Origin: Ichthyophis bannanicus | Lineage: Eukaryota > Chordata > Amphibia > Gymnophiona > Ichthyophiidae | Length of the DNA stretch: 64,000 nt | NCBI GenBank assembly: GCA_033557465.1 | Contig: CM066033.1 | Span: 708,941,637-709,005,636, forward strand | Direction: 5' to 3' | Notes under the pieces: model-generated | What the model was told of the DNA's origin: nothing | Databases searched by the model: none | The model's input: the letters and a program-made list of their open reading frames with translations, nothing else | Shown here: in pieces, positions 10,948 to 20,656 of the stretch | Layout: every line of letters begins with the position of its first letter | Position numbering within the stretch: position 1 is the stretch's first letter | Position numbers and translations under genes: made by a program

Positions 10948-12122
10948 TTAGAAGGTGCGGTCTCCAGATTGCACACAATACTCCAAATAAGGTTGCACCA
11001 AAGACTTATACAGAATTACTATCAGCTCCTTTTTTCTGCTGGCCATTCCTCTCCCTGTGCACCCAAGCAGCCTTCTAGCTTTCGCAGTCACCTTTTCTAT
11101 CCGTTTAGCTACTTTAAGATCATCAGACACAGCCACGCCCAGGTCATGCTCCTCTTTTGTGGACAGAAGTACTTCACCCCCTACACTGTACCGCTCCCTT
11201 GGATTTTTGCAGCCCAAATGCATGATCCTGGATTTTTTAGCATTAAATCTCAGCTGCCAAATTCTAGACCATTTTTCAAGCTTAGCTAGATCTCTCTTCA
11301 TGTTATCTACTCCTTCCTGGGTGCCTACTCTATTGCTGATTTTGGTATCATCTGCAAAGAGGAAAACTTTACCTAACAGCCCTTCTGCAATATCACTAAC
11401 AAAAATGTTAAAAAGAATCAGACCAAGGATAGATCCCTGCGGCACACCACTGGTAACCTCCTTCTTCCCAGAGTGAGCTCCATTTACCTGTACTCTCTGT
11501 CACCTTCCACTCAACCAATTTCTAACCCAATCAGTAAACTTTAGGGTCCATCCCTAGGATCTCAGTTTATTTATAAGTCACCTGTACATACTTTACTGAA
11601 ATCTAAAGTACACCCCCATCCAACTCCCTGGTCACCCAGTCAAAGAAATTGGATTTGTCTGACAAGACCTGCCTCTGGTAAATCCATGCTACCTCGGATC
11701 AGGTAATCCATTGGACTCCAGCAACCTCACTATTTTCTCTTTCAGCGTTTCCAATAGTTTACTCACCACAGAGGTTAAACTAACCGGCCTTTAGTTTTCA
11801 ACCACATCCTTACTTCCGCTTTTGTGTAAAGAGACCAAATGTGCCTCTCTCCAGTCCTCTGGCACCACTCCCGTTTCCAAAGAGGCATTGAAAAGGTCAG
11901 TTAGTGGAGCTGCCAGAACGTCCCCCAGTTCCTTCAGTATTCTTGGATGTATCTCATCCGGTCCCATTGCTCTACTTTTAGTTTAGCTAGTTCCTCACGA
12001 ACACAGTCTTCGGCAAATTGTTCGAGATCCCCGTCGCTTATGTTCCTATTTCTGGGTGTTTTCTGAGGTCCTGCTCCTGGCCCTTCATCTGTGAACACAA
12101 AACAGAAATATTTGTTAAGCAA
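10948..12122 (-). pseudogene. CR1 ORF2 reverse transcriptase region, broken
   Basis: The open frame 10948-11445 starts at the MPQGSILG motif and contains FADDTKI at residues 29-35, the RT catalytic box. It continues to LYKSLVQPYLEYCVQ, the conserved thumb motif. Upstream coding (11450-11930) is out of frame but recognisable in the three frames. The 11934-12122 piece contains DGDLEQFAEDCVREELAKLK, the linker before the RT fingers. The broken state implies inactivity. Confidence 0.65.
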
Positions 12123-12622
12123 TTCTGCTTTATCCTCATCAGCTTCTACATATTCCTCTCCTTCACCCTTGAGTCTAACAATACCACTTTTGCCCTTCCT
12201 CCTCTCACTAACATCTGAAAAAGGTTATATCCCCCCATTTTATTGCACTGGCTATTTCTTTTTCTTTTTGTATCTTTGCTTTCCTGACTAGTTTGCTAGT
12301 TTCTGTTTTTTCCAAACATAGATGCCTGTCTTCCTCTCTCTGTGATCTCATGTATTTAATGAAGGCCTCTCTTCACCTTTTCTGCTACTTCTTTTGAGAA
12401 CCATAGTGGCTTCCTTTTACCTTTATTTACCATTCTAACAAAAAGGTTGGTTGCCCTTAATATATCTCCTTTCAGTTTTGCCCACTGTTTTTCTACATTC
12501 CCCAGCTATTCCCATCCTATCGACTCCCTGAGGTATTGACCCATCTTGGCAAAGTTAGTTTTCCTAAAGTCTAAGACCCTCGCTTTTGAATGGATTTTAT
12601 CAGCCCTATTCCTAATACTGAA

Positions 12623-13130
12623 CTACACCATCTGGTGATCACTGGATGAGAGATGAAATCCCATTATAAGATCAGAAACACCTTTACCATTGGTAAGCCC
12701 CAAATCCAGTATGGCCCCTTCACATGTGGGTTCTATTACCAGTTGCCTGAATAGTTCTCCCTGTAGAGAATCCATGATCTCCTTACTTCTAGATGGCACC
12801 GCAGCAAGTTTGTGCCAATCAACATCCAGCATATTGAAATCACTTCTCAGTACCACTTCTCCTTTCTTGGCAATGATGCATATGTCTTCTATTAAATCTC
12901 CTTTCACTTCTTCTCCCTGTGAGGGAGGTCTGTATATCACGCCAATGCAAATGAATTTCTCTTTCCCTCTTTCTAGTTTAACCCACATTGTCTCCTCTTT
13001 CCCTTTGAAGTCCTGTAAATCTATAGCTTTAATATTATGTTTTACATATAGTGCCACTCCTCCTCCCCTTCTTCCTACCCTATTCTTCCTGAATAAAGTA
13101 TAGCCTGGTAAAATTACAGTACATCCCAGT
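12623..13130 (-). pseudogene. CR1 ORF2 AP-endonuclease domain, broken
   Basis: The frame 12623-13057 encodes ALYVKHNI, then GVIYRPPSQGEEV and SDFNMLDVDWHKL, the region around the endonuclease metal-binding Asp/Asn. It ends in SSSDHQMV, the conserved S-D-H catalytic motif of the exonuclease-endonuclease-phosphatase fold. It would nick target DNA to prime reverse transcription. The expected GDFN is SDFN here. It is separated by stops from the RT downstream. Confidence 0.65.
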
Positions 13131-13336
13131 CATGGTTGTCCATGAACTATGTCTTTGTAACCGCAACTAAATCCAAATCTTCCTCTTCCATTAAAGCCTC
13201 AACTTCTGGGACTTTATTTCCTATGCTACGGCCATTTATACACACCGCTTTCCAGATGTTGCCCCTTTTACACATTTCTATAGAGGTTTTTAATGTTTCA
13301 CTTACCTGAGGCTTTCTTCACCCATCCCCAATGAAT

Positions 13337-13690
13337 CTAATTTAAAGCCCTCTTCAGTAGGTTTGCCAGTCTGCTACTGAAGGCACGTTGACCATTCTTG
13401 GACAGATGGACGCCATTTCTGCTTTGCAGCACTTGGATCATCATCCCATGGTCCAGGAAACCAAAATGCTCTCGATAACACCATCCACGCAGGCATACAT
13501 TTATCTCCAGGATGCAAGCTTCTCTGCCTCGGCCTTTACCCTCAACAGGGAGGATTGAAAAGAACATCACCTGTGCATCTATCTGCTTTATCCTCTGTCC
13601 CAGAGCCATGAAGTCACTTTTGATAAGCTCAGAGGGATACCTGGCAATATCATTTGTGCTGACATGGTTGAGCAACACTGAGTAATAAGT
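13337..13690 (-). pseudogene. CR1 ORF1 esterase (SGNH-like) domain
   Basis: The 113-residue minus-strand frame starts LLNHVSTNDIARYPSEL and continues LGQRIKQIDAQVMFFSILPVEG and VHLSKNGQRAFSSRLANLL. This matches the esterase-like domain of CR1 ORF1, whose usual motifs are a G/V-TND block and a GxHLT/S-K block. The histidine in VHLSKNG would be the catalytic His. The N-terminal serine block lies upstream in another frame. Confidence 0.6.
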
Positions 13691-13832
13691 AGGCTAGATG
13701 AGCCTTGGCAAACTTTCCGAAACATCTCAGATTTTGGCACCTGGCAGACAGCATACTTCTAAGGACAAAGTCTGGTCGGCAGATGGACGACTCAGTACCT
13801 CTAAGAAAAGAGTCACCAACCACCACTATCCT

Positions 13833-14170
13833 TCACTTTCTTGTAGTCAATGATTTTGCAACTTTTGGGTGCCTGAGCTCTGGTACTTCCCTTTCCTGGG
13901 ATGCTTTCACCTCTTCCACTTCCAGTGCTGCATAATGGATCTTCAATTCAAGGGCTGGAGGAGTTGGATTGGTGATTTTGCATGCTCTGGTAACTCGTGG
14001 CCAGTTTTTGTCATTCTGTAGGTTCCCAACTTCACCTCTGTTGGAGAGCTTAGCTGTTTCAAGAAGCATCTCATCAATGTACTTCTCACTGTCTTGAATG
14101 CTCCTCAGCCTCGTTACCTCTTCTCTGAGCTCCTTCACTTGTTTTTTGAGAGCTTAAGCATGCAGGCATC
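13833..14170 (-). pseudogene. CR1 ORF1 N-terminal coiled-coil region
   Basis: The frame 13833-14138 begins MKELREEVTRLRSIQDSEKYIDEMLLETAKL, a charged heptad region typical of the start of CR1 ORF1. It continues with a Pro-rich linker (TNPTPPALEL). Immediately upstream a different frame carries VEGPVPWDACMLKL, separated by a one-base shift near 14155. The CR1 copy is probably 5'-truncated near 14170-14350. Confidence 0.5.
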
Positions 14171-14608
14171 CCATGGAACAGGTCCTTCAACTGACATTAG
14201 GATCTCTGGAAAGAGGCAGAAGCTATAACGGGGGCAACAACTTTGGCAATTCGATTTTTCCAAGCCATTGTTCAGTTGGTGGAGCTCTTGTACCTGTTGA
14301 AGTAAAAGAGAGAGACCTACCAAAGTCCCTGCCTGTTCCTCAGCTGTCCTTTCAGAGAAAAAGCAGTTAACCTCTTTGAGTTCTAAAAGTACTGTTCTAA
14401 GTCCCTGTGTGTGGCTAATTGGAGAGTTGCCTTATTAAGAATGCTCACATGGGGTGGGTGGGAGCTGGGGTGGTAGGGGAGAACTAACGCCTTATGAGGA
14501 GTCAGTGGCTTCAACAAGCTGGGAAAGAAACTAAAAGCAGGGTTTTAAACTTACCCCACAAAAAAAATTTCCCTTTTGAAATGCAGCACCTAAAAAGAAC
14601 AACACCTT
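14171..14608. other. Unassigned, possibly CR1 5' part
   Basis: No clear coding. A GGGGTGGGTGGGAGCTGGGG patch lies at 14453-14472 and short minus-strand frames could be the far N-terminus or 5' UTR of the CR1. Nothing else is recognised. Confidence 0.4.
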
Positions 14609-14899
14609 TTTTTTTGTTTTGTTTTAAATTTATTTATGCACTTTTAAATTCTTACACAAGAAATATCTTGTTACAGTAAAGAATACAAAAACAAACAAAA
14701 GATGCAAAGAAAAGGGAAAAAAACCCCTTTACAATAAGTACAAAATGTAGATATAGATTCACTAGCCCACAATGAGAAAGCAAGACACAATTCAACAAGA
14801 AAATACAAGAAGAAATAAACACAATTCTAAAGTGGTATAAACTAATGTGCGAACCAACAACCACTTCCCCCCTAAACCAAGGGAGGGGATACAGACAAC

Positions 14900-15676
14900 T
14901 CAACTGCTAAGCAGAGGAACATTCTTGCTAGCAACAAATTGAGTTAAATGTGCAGGCTCAAAAAAGGTGCAACTAATTCCCTGATATTTAATTAAACATC
15001 TACACGGATAGCATAGGAAAAACAAACCACCAAGCTGTAAAACCCAGGGTCTTAGTAAAAGAAATTGCTGTCTACGTTTCTGAGTAGGTTTAGAAACATC
15101 CGGAAACATCCTTATTGTCCCCCCCATAAAGGTCTCATTCCTTGCCTTAAAATAAAGTCTCAAAAGTAAGTCCCGATCTGGCTCTAAAGCCACAGTAAGC
15201 AGGATAGTAGCCCGTAGAATAAAACCAGGATCGGTGGTTTCCAGGAACCCAGTTAAGTCCAGAGAGTCCATCAGCGGTGAATGGACAGGTGAAGAGGCAC
15301 CATGGGTCTTGCACTTGGCAGTAGGCAGATAGTAAATTCTTGCCAAAGGAGGAACTAAATCAGCAGGAAGCTTCAATATAGTTGTAGCATAGGAGTTAAA
15401 CAGCTCCTTTGGGGACATAGTGGGCACACGAGGAAAATTCAACAAACGCAGATTCCTTTTACGTACATAATTTTCCAACATCTCAATCTTCCCATGGATA
15501 ACAGTTAAATCATGAGAAACAGTACCTGACATGGTTGATACGCCCTCCACGTTTTCCTCCAACTGGGTCACCTTGGATGAAATAGTGGCTACCTCCTTCT
15601 TATGATGGTCAACAGACTGCACAAGAGTAGAAGCACTTTGGAGGACACCAAATTGAGACAAAAAAGAACGTTCCAA
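14900..15676 (-). pseudogene. L1-type ORF1 protein, C-terminal portion
   Basis: The 258-residue frame has a heptad coiled coil (QLEENVEGVSTMSGTVSHDL, residues about 38-57). It continues IEMLENYVRKRNLRLLNFPR, the linker into the RNA-recognition-motif domain of L1 ORF1p. Later come LLLRLYFKARNETFMGG and IRMFPDVSKPTQKRR, as in the C-terminal domain that binds RNA. From knowledge of L1, ORF1p is a trimeric RNA chaperone. The N-terminal part continues at 18267 on the far side of the hAT insert. It reads cleanly to the stop at 14900. Confidence 0.65.
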
Positions 15677-16574
15677 GGCCAGGGGCGGCCCAAGGGGGGT
15701 GCGGGGCCATGTGCGGAGACTCGGTGCGGGGCCTCATTTGCATAAGGGGCCTCATTTGCATAAATATTTGCATAATGTTACCATACACTAACTTTTAGTA
15801 AACATGCCTCTTCATGAGTGTATGGATAAAGAAAGACAAAGATTTCTACATTACTATAATCCAGTGCCAACCGCCAGGCACATTAGGAACTACTACAAAC
15901 ACTGCCCATTTAGAACCCATAGCAAACCCACCGTATCCTAACAGCACTACCAAGACTCATAAAGCACCATACCCTACCTATCAAAAGGCAACACTGCAAA
16001 TATTAAACCAATACATTTCAGAGAATAACAATACATGACCTACTGGGGAAAGAGAACAAGTGGCAATGTCAAATAGGAATTATATAAACAGAACACCTCA
16101 GCTCAGTTACACATGCAGAACATAGACCATCACCAAACAAGTAATCACAATTTAGAAACAGGAAGACAATAATTAAACTGGGAACCCTAAAAGCCAAACT
16201 TGGAATGTACAACAATGTTGAAATAAAACTATAAATTAATTTCCTCTTGTACTAAACAAAGCACCGACATTAATGATGCACATTTCCCAGAGCTGACATA
16301 TTCCAGTTAATAAATTCAAAATAAAGAGATATCTTTGTACCTTTTGTGCATTTTTTTTTCAGTTGCAATTGTTCCAGTCACTTTCTTCTGGTTTATTTGT
16401 GTCTTCTGCTAACTCTCCATCGTCTGCTGTCCATTTGTCCTTTCTTCTCTCCTCTAGTTTTTTTCCATTCTCTCTCTACATCTGCTTTAACATAATAATC
16501 TTTCTCCTTTTGCTCTTTCCTCATTCCTATTTCATCCACTCAAATTTTACCCCTCCATCCTCAATCCCCACTTA

Positions 16575-16696
16575 GGGGCTTGTTTACAAAGCCGCGGTAG
16601 CGGTTTGCGATCGTAATCGGAGCAGCGGCCCCATTGATTTCAATGGGGCCGCGGCTGCGATCGCGAACCACTACCGCGGCTTTGTAAACAAGCCCC
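16575..16696. mobile_element. Harbinger-like MITE, near-perfect hairpin
   Basis: The 122 bp element reads GGGGCTTGTTTACAAAGCCG and returns as its reverse complement at the other end, with the whole sequence self-complementary around a CCCCATTGATTTCAATGGGG centre. The 3-mer TTA flanks it on both sides (16572-16574 and 16697-16699), as PIF/Harbinger elements duplicate TWA. It is nested in the hAT element. Confidence 0.8.
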
Positions 16697-16859
16697 TTAG
16701 TCTCCCAATACCCGGCCAATTGTAGATTTTTCTTCCCTCCCACACAAAATATTCTTCCCCTCTCCATTTCACTCTCCCAGCCCCATCCCCTTCTAATCTC
16801 CCCCAACATCAGCTCCCTTTTAGTTGCAGCCCCACCCAGTATCCGCTCCCTTCTAGTCC

Positions 16860-17730
16860 CCACATCAGCCCATTTCCAGTCCTAGCTCCCCCATCCATTT
16901 CCAGTCCTATCCGAGTCCCTTCATCAGCTCATTTCCAATACCAGCCTCCCATCAGCCCATTTCTAGTCCTTTCCTAGCCCCACCATCAGCCCATGTTAAA
17001 TCCTAGCTCCCCTCCACTCAGCCCATTTCTAATCCAAGCCCCCCATGAACCTACTTCCAGTTCTAGCCCCTCCATGAGTCCATTTCAATCCAAGCCCCCA
17101 CCACAGCCCATTTCCAATCTTAGCTCCCCCAACACCCAATTCCCAGTCCTATCCTAGCCCCTCCATCAGCCCATTTCCTGTCCTAGCTCCTTCCCCTAAG
17201 AGCCCATTCCAAGCCCCCCTCCCCATCAGCTATTTGCAGTTCAAGCCCCCTTCCACTCAGCCCATTTCCAGTCCTAGCAACCCCCCCCCCCAACCCATTA
17301 CCAGTCCTAACCTCCCCATCAGCCCACTCCCAGTCCTAATCCCACCAGCCCATTTCCAGTCCTAATCCCCCATCACCCAATTTTTAGTTTAAGCCCCCCC
17401 ATAGCCCATTACCAGTCCTAACCCCCCATCAACCCACTTTCAGTCCTAATCCCATCAGCCCATATACAGATTTAGCTCCCCCATAGCCCATCACCACTCC
17501 TAAACCCCCCCAAGCCCATCACCACTCCTAACCCCCCCAGCCCATCAACACTCCTAACCCCCCCCCCAGCCCAGCAACACTCCTAACCCCCCCCAGCCCA
17601 TCAACACTCCTAAACCCCCCCCCAGCCCAGCCCAGCCCAGCAACACTCCTAAACCCCCCCCCCCAGCCCAGCCCAGCAACACTCCTAAACCACCCACCCC
17701 CCAGCCCAGCCCAGCCCAGCCCAGCCCAGC
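16860..17730. repeat. C-rich minisatellite (CCCATTTCCAGTCCTAG type)
   Basis: Degenerate tandem units of roughly 30-40 bp built on CCCATTTCCAGTCCTAGC and CCCCATCAGCCCA. They become shorter and C-richer to the right, ending in (CCAGC)n at about 17620-17730. The complementary G-rich form of the same unit occurs at 33885-34224 and 52584-53130. Frames that read through here (such as 17528-17818) are low-complexity artefacts. Confidence 0.85.
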
Positions 17731-18170
17731 GAAAATTAAAAGAAAAGAAAACCTGTCTGCTGCCGCGGTCGGGGCCGCCGCGGCAGAATCGAGCGTGCCG
17801 CGGGGCCCCCCTGTGCACGGCAGAGCCTGCCCTCCTTGTAGCAGCTCTCTCTTTGGAGCTGAAAAGTCAGACGCGCCGGCTTGCAGAGCAGAGCGCGAGG
17901 GAAGAGTTTCTCCCTCGCTGCTCTGTTAAGCCCGCGGGGGCTGATGGGAACTTCCCATCAGCCCCGCGGGCTTAACAGAGCAGCGAGGGAGAAACTCTTC
18001 CCTCGCGCTCTGCAAGCCGGCGCGCCTGACTTCAGCTCCAAAGAGAGAGCTGCTACAAGGAGGGCAGGCTCTGCCGTGCACAGGGGGGCCCCGCGGCACG
18101 CTCGATTCTGCCGCGGCGGCCCCGACCGCGGCAGCAGACAGGTTTTTTTTTTTTCTTTTCAATTTTACTT
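17731..18170. repeat. Large palindrome, about 210 bp arms
   Basis: Left arm 17731-17950 and right arm 17952-18170 are near-perfect reverse complements around a single central base at 17951 (ATGGGAA C TTCCCAT). Only small differences are seen, such as one extra G near 17940 and a poly-T length difference near 18145. It is GC-rich (CTGCCGCGG, GGGCCGCC). It could form a long cruciform or hairpin and lies just inside the right end of the hAT transposon. Confidence 0.9.
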
Positions 18171-18266
18171 TTCAAAAAGAATGTTTTTTGCGCGGGGCCC
18201 CCTGAAACGCGGGGCCCTGTGCAAAAAACATTCTCGCTCAATGGACGGGCCGGCCCTGTCCAAGGC

Positions 18267-18760
18267 CTGAAGACCTTCCCAGAGGGAATCCAGAGTGACT
18301 GCTGCCGGACGTTGAAGTACAAACTGTACAGGCACTACAGCCGTGGTCTCAGTGAGAGAGGGCGAAGAAACACCCAAACCAGCATCAGCTTCGACATACA
18401 AACTTCCTCCACTCACAGCAGGATTGCTCACAACAGCCTCAAGCTCTGCAGCCACAGACACGGCAGCGGCAGAGTTACTCAGCATACTAGGAAGTGGTGA
18501 TTCAGAGATCGTGTTGCTCCCGAAGTCACGGAGCTCCGTTCCCTCTCTTCCGGATGTGAGAATAGCTGGCTAAATTGGAGGGGTCCGCACCTCTGGGCTA
18601 AGTGATATCTGCAGCTCAGAGGGGCGCGGCAAGCCTCCTGCTCCCGATGCCCCCAAGGAGCCCGATAGCCCCGGAGCATTGACCACACCAGCGGACCTCA
18701 CAAATGCATCGCGAGGACCTCTAGAAACTGCCGGCACTGTCACAGGAGGTAACCAGCTTT
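18267..18760 (-). pseudogene. L1-type ORF1 protein, N-terminal portion
   Basis: The minus-strand frames 18165-18485 and upstream encode an Ala/Ser/Val-rich head (SNSAAAVSVAAELEAVVSN) leading to SLWEGLQALDRA, where the hAT insert interrupts. Removal of the insert joins it to the LSQFGVLQSAS coding at 15670. An in-frame stop lies farther upstream near 18560-18570. Start of the protein is not resolved. Confidence 0.5.
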
Positions 18761-19008
18761 TCGCTTTCCTCTTATAAGAACATAAGATATGCCATACTGG
18801 GTTAGACCAAGGTCCATCAAGCCCAGTATCCTGTTTCCAACAGTGGCCAATCTAGGACATACGTACCTAGCAGTTTCCCCAAAAGACACAGGTTCTGCAA
18901 TGCTTGTACTAGGTCAAGCATTGATATCCTGGGTCCCTTCTTAATAATGGTTTATGGACCTTTCCTCCAGGAACTTGTCCAAACCTTTTTTAAACCCAGC
19001 TACACTAA

Positions 19009-19110
19009 AGCACAGTTACTTACCTATAACAGGTGATCTCTGGGAACAGCAGGAATAAGTCTTCACATATGGGTATCGTCGGTACCGACGGAGCCTGCGT
19101 GGGAACGCTC
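19009..19110 (-). repeat. Right terminal region of DIRS B
   Basis: It begins AGCACAGTTACTTACC and carries the palindrome GTCGGTACCGAC at about 19078-19089 within the segment inverted at the left end (24690-24776). The minus strand reads TAGGTAAGT, a splice-donor-like word pointing outward. Confidence 0.85.
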
Positions 19111-19280
19111 CCCAGCATCCAAAAGGAAAGCTTTAGGGAGCATCCCACAGCGCCTGCGCGCTGCCTTCCCACCTTTCCCAACCGCCTCTCTCCAGTTCGA
19201 GTTTTAAGCTGAGACAAAGAGAGAGAGAGAAAGGAAAGGAAAGATGGAGAGATACAACACCTAGGGGAGGTGGGTGGGTT

Positions 19281-19378
19281 GTGAAGACTTATTCCTGCTG
19301 TTCCCAGAGATCACCTCTTACAGGTAAGTAACTGTGCTATCTCCAGGAACAAGCAGGAATGAGTCTTCACATATGGGG
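19281..19378. repeat. Internal complementary region of DIRS B
   Basis: This segment holds the complement of the right end (to CTGTGCT at 19338) joined directly to the complement of the left end (from ATCTCCAGG at 19339 to CATATGGGG). In DIRS replication models this region templates joining of the two termini into a circle. The junction is base-precise. Confidence 0.85.
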
Positions 19379-19493
19379 ACTCCCCAGCTAGAGATGCCAA
19401 GGAGATCCCAAAGGTTGTGAAGTCCCTGATAAGGGCTCCACCTCACCCCCATGGATCTCGGGCATCCAACCAGGGATGGGGGGTAGGAGTTGA

Positions 19494-20346
19494 TTAGGTA
19501 TGGAACAGGTGTTTGAGAACAGCCTGACCAAACAAGGCATCCCGGCGGGAGTCCTTGTCCAAGCAGTAATGGGCTGTAAAGGTATGAACCGAGGCCCAGG
19601 TGGCCGCTTGACAGATTTGGTCGATGGACACAGAGTTTAGATGAGCCATAGAGGCTGCCATGGCCCTCACATTGTGAGCTGTGACATGGCCTTACAGAGA
19701 AAGGTTCTTACTCTGGTAGGCGAAGGAAATACACTGAGCAATCCAATTGGACAGAGTTCTCTTAGAGACTGGAAGTCCTAAATGAGAGGGATCAAAAGCA
19801 ACAAATAATTGAGAGGACTTTTTATGCTGCTGTGTCCTTTGTAAGTAAAAAAGCAAGTGCTCTCTTACAATCCAGGGTATGAAGATTCCTCTCTGCAGTT
19901 GATGCATGAGGTCCTGGAAAAAAGACAGGTAAATACACCTCATGGTTCAGATGAAAAGGTGAGAACACTTTAGGCATAAAGTGTGGATTAGTCCTGAGGA
20001 CTACCTTGTCATGATGGAACCTTGTATAAGGAGGATTAGCCACCAAGGCTTGCAGCTCACTGATACGGCGAGCTGAGGTGACTACAATGAGAAAAATAAC
20101 CTTCCAGGAAAGGAATTTCAAGGAGGTAGTGGCTAAGGGTTCAAAGGGTGGCTTTATAAGCTGGCCAAGAACCAAATTCAAATCCCATGGCACTGGAGGT
20201 GGTCTAATGGGAGGTTTAGTTAAAAGAAGGCCTCTCATGAATCTTGCAATAAGAGGATGAGAGGAAATAAGCTGTCCATTGAGAGGCTTAAGGGATGCTG
20301 CAATAGCATTCAAATGGACTCTCACTGAATTCGTTTTAAGGCCTGC
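19494..20346 (-). pseudogene. DIRS tyrosine recombinase, broken (element B)
   Basis: The enzyme would integrate the circular DNA intermediate. The frame 19822-20346 keeps the N-terminal arm (LKTNSVRVHLNAIAAS) and the first catalytic Arg region (ARRISELQALV). A one-base loss near 19694 and another near 19860-19940 split it, and the C-terminal HNVRA and AHYCLD regions are in other frames. The stop corresponds to TAA at 19494. The N-terminus is lost to the 20347-20656 replacement. Confidence 0.75.
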
Positions 20347-20503
20347 ATGGGATAAGGTGCAAGGTGCCTTAGACAACTTTATTAGACAACATTTTGGTGG
20401 TGGTGAGAATCGAGGAGGAATGTGACACATTCTATATACCCTTTCGATGTCTAGGACATCTGCACCTTGCCCACTCACAATCTTAAATGACAGAGGTGTA
20501 AGG
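20347..20503. other. Foreign segment replacing the start of the recombinase
   Basis: About 157 bp with no similarity to the corresponding part of DIRS C or D (35551-35738 and 55920-56105). It reads open on the minus strand together with the recombinase. It is followed directly by a hAT-type MITE. No family is recognised. Confidence 0.55.
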
Positions 20504-20654
20504 CAGGGGTCTCCAAATCCAGCCCTGGAGGGCCACAAACCAGTCAGGTTGGCAGGATATCTCTAATGCATATATATCTCATGCATATTCATTAGGGATA
20601 TCCCGAAAACCTGACTGGTCTGCGGCTCTCCAGGACCAGGGTTCCCTACCCCTG
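20504..20654. mobile_element. hAT-type MITE, second copy
   Basis: The 151 bp element starts CAGGGGTCTCCAAATCC and ends GTTCCCTACCCCTG, and shares ATGCATATTCATTAGGGATA with the MITE at 6327-6513. Possible 8-mers GTGTAAGG and GTCTAGGC at the edges match only in part, so the target duplication is uncertain. Its right edge lies two bases from the ORF2 stop codon of DIRS B. Confidence 0.7.
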
Positions 20655-20656
20655 GT

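Larger units (their letters stand above)
10811..14170 (-). mobile_element. CR1 LINE, two-ORF copy, decayed
   Basis: A minus-strand non-LTR retrotransposon whose pieces are in CR1 order: coiled coil and esterase-like ORF1 (13337-14170), endonuclease (12380-13130) and RT (10948-12122). Frameshifts and stops occur throughout. The 3' UTR appears short or truncated at about 10811, where the BovB-like tail begins. It differs in sequence from the CR1-like pair at 18774-30655. Confidence 0.7.
15680..18258. mobile_element. Non-autonomous hAT transposon, 2.58 kb
   Basis: Termini CAGGGGCGGCCC and GGGCCGGCCCTG are inverted with one mismatch. The exact 8-mer TCCAAGGC flanks both ends (15672-15679 and 18259-18266), the hAT target duplication, and removing the element rejoins an L1-type ORF1. 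No transposase is encoded. Inside are AT-rich sequence, a Harbinger-like MITE (16575-16696), a C-rich minisatellite (16860-17730) and a large palindrome (17731-18170). It must depend on a transposase supplied in trans. Confidence 0.9.
14609..18773 (-). mobile_element. L1-type element: ORF1 plus 3' tail, split by a hAT transposon
   Basis: On the minus strand an L1-type ORF1 (18750 to 18267, then 15671 to 14900 after removing the hAT insert) is followed by about 290 bp of A/T-rich sequence ending in a poly-A tail (plus strand TTTTTTTTTG at 14609). No RT-coding ORF2 lies between ORF1 and the tail, so it resembles a half-LINE (HAL1-like) or internally deleted copy. Its 5' side is cut by the CR1-like LINE that starts at 18774. 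Confidence 0.55.

Noticed and set aside
16860..17730. Possible CRISPR-like array of spaced repeats
   Set aside because: Units are degenerate with no constant repeat/unique spacer pattern, and the context is a vertebrate hAT transposon. It is a minisatellite.
17528..18322. Several open frames on both strands in the GC-rich region
   Set aside because: They come from the minisatellite and both arms of the palindrome, are mirror images of one another and have low-complexity composition.
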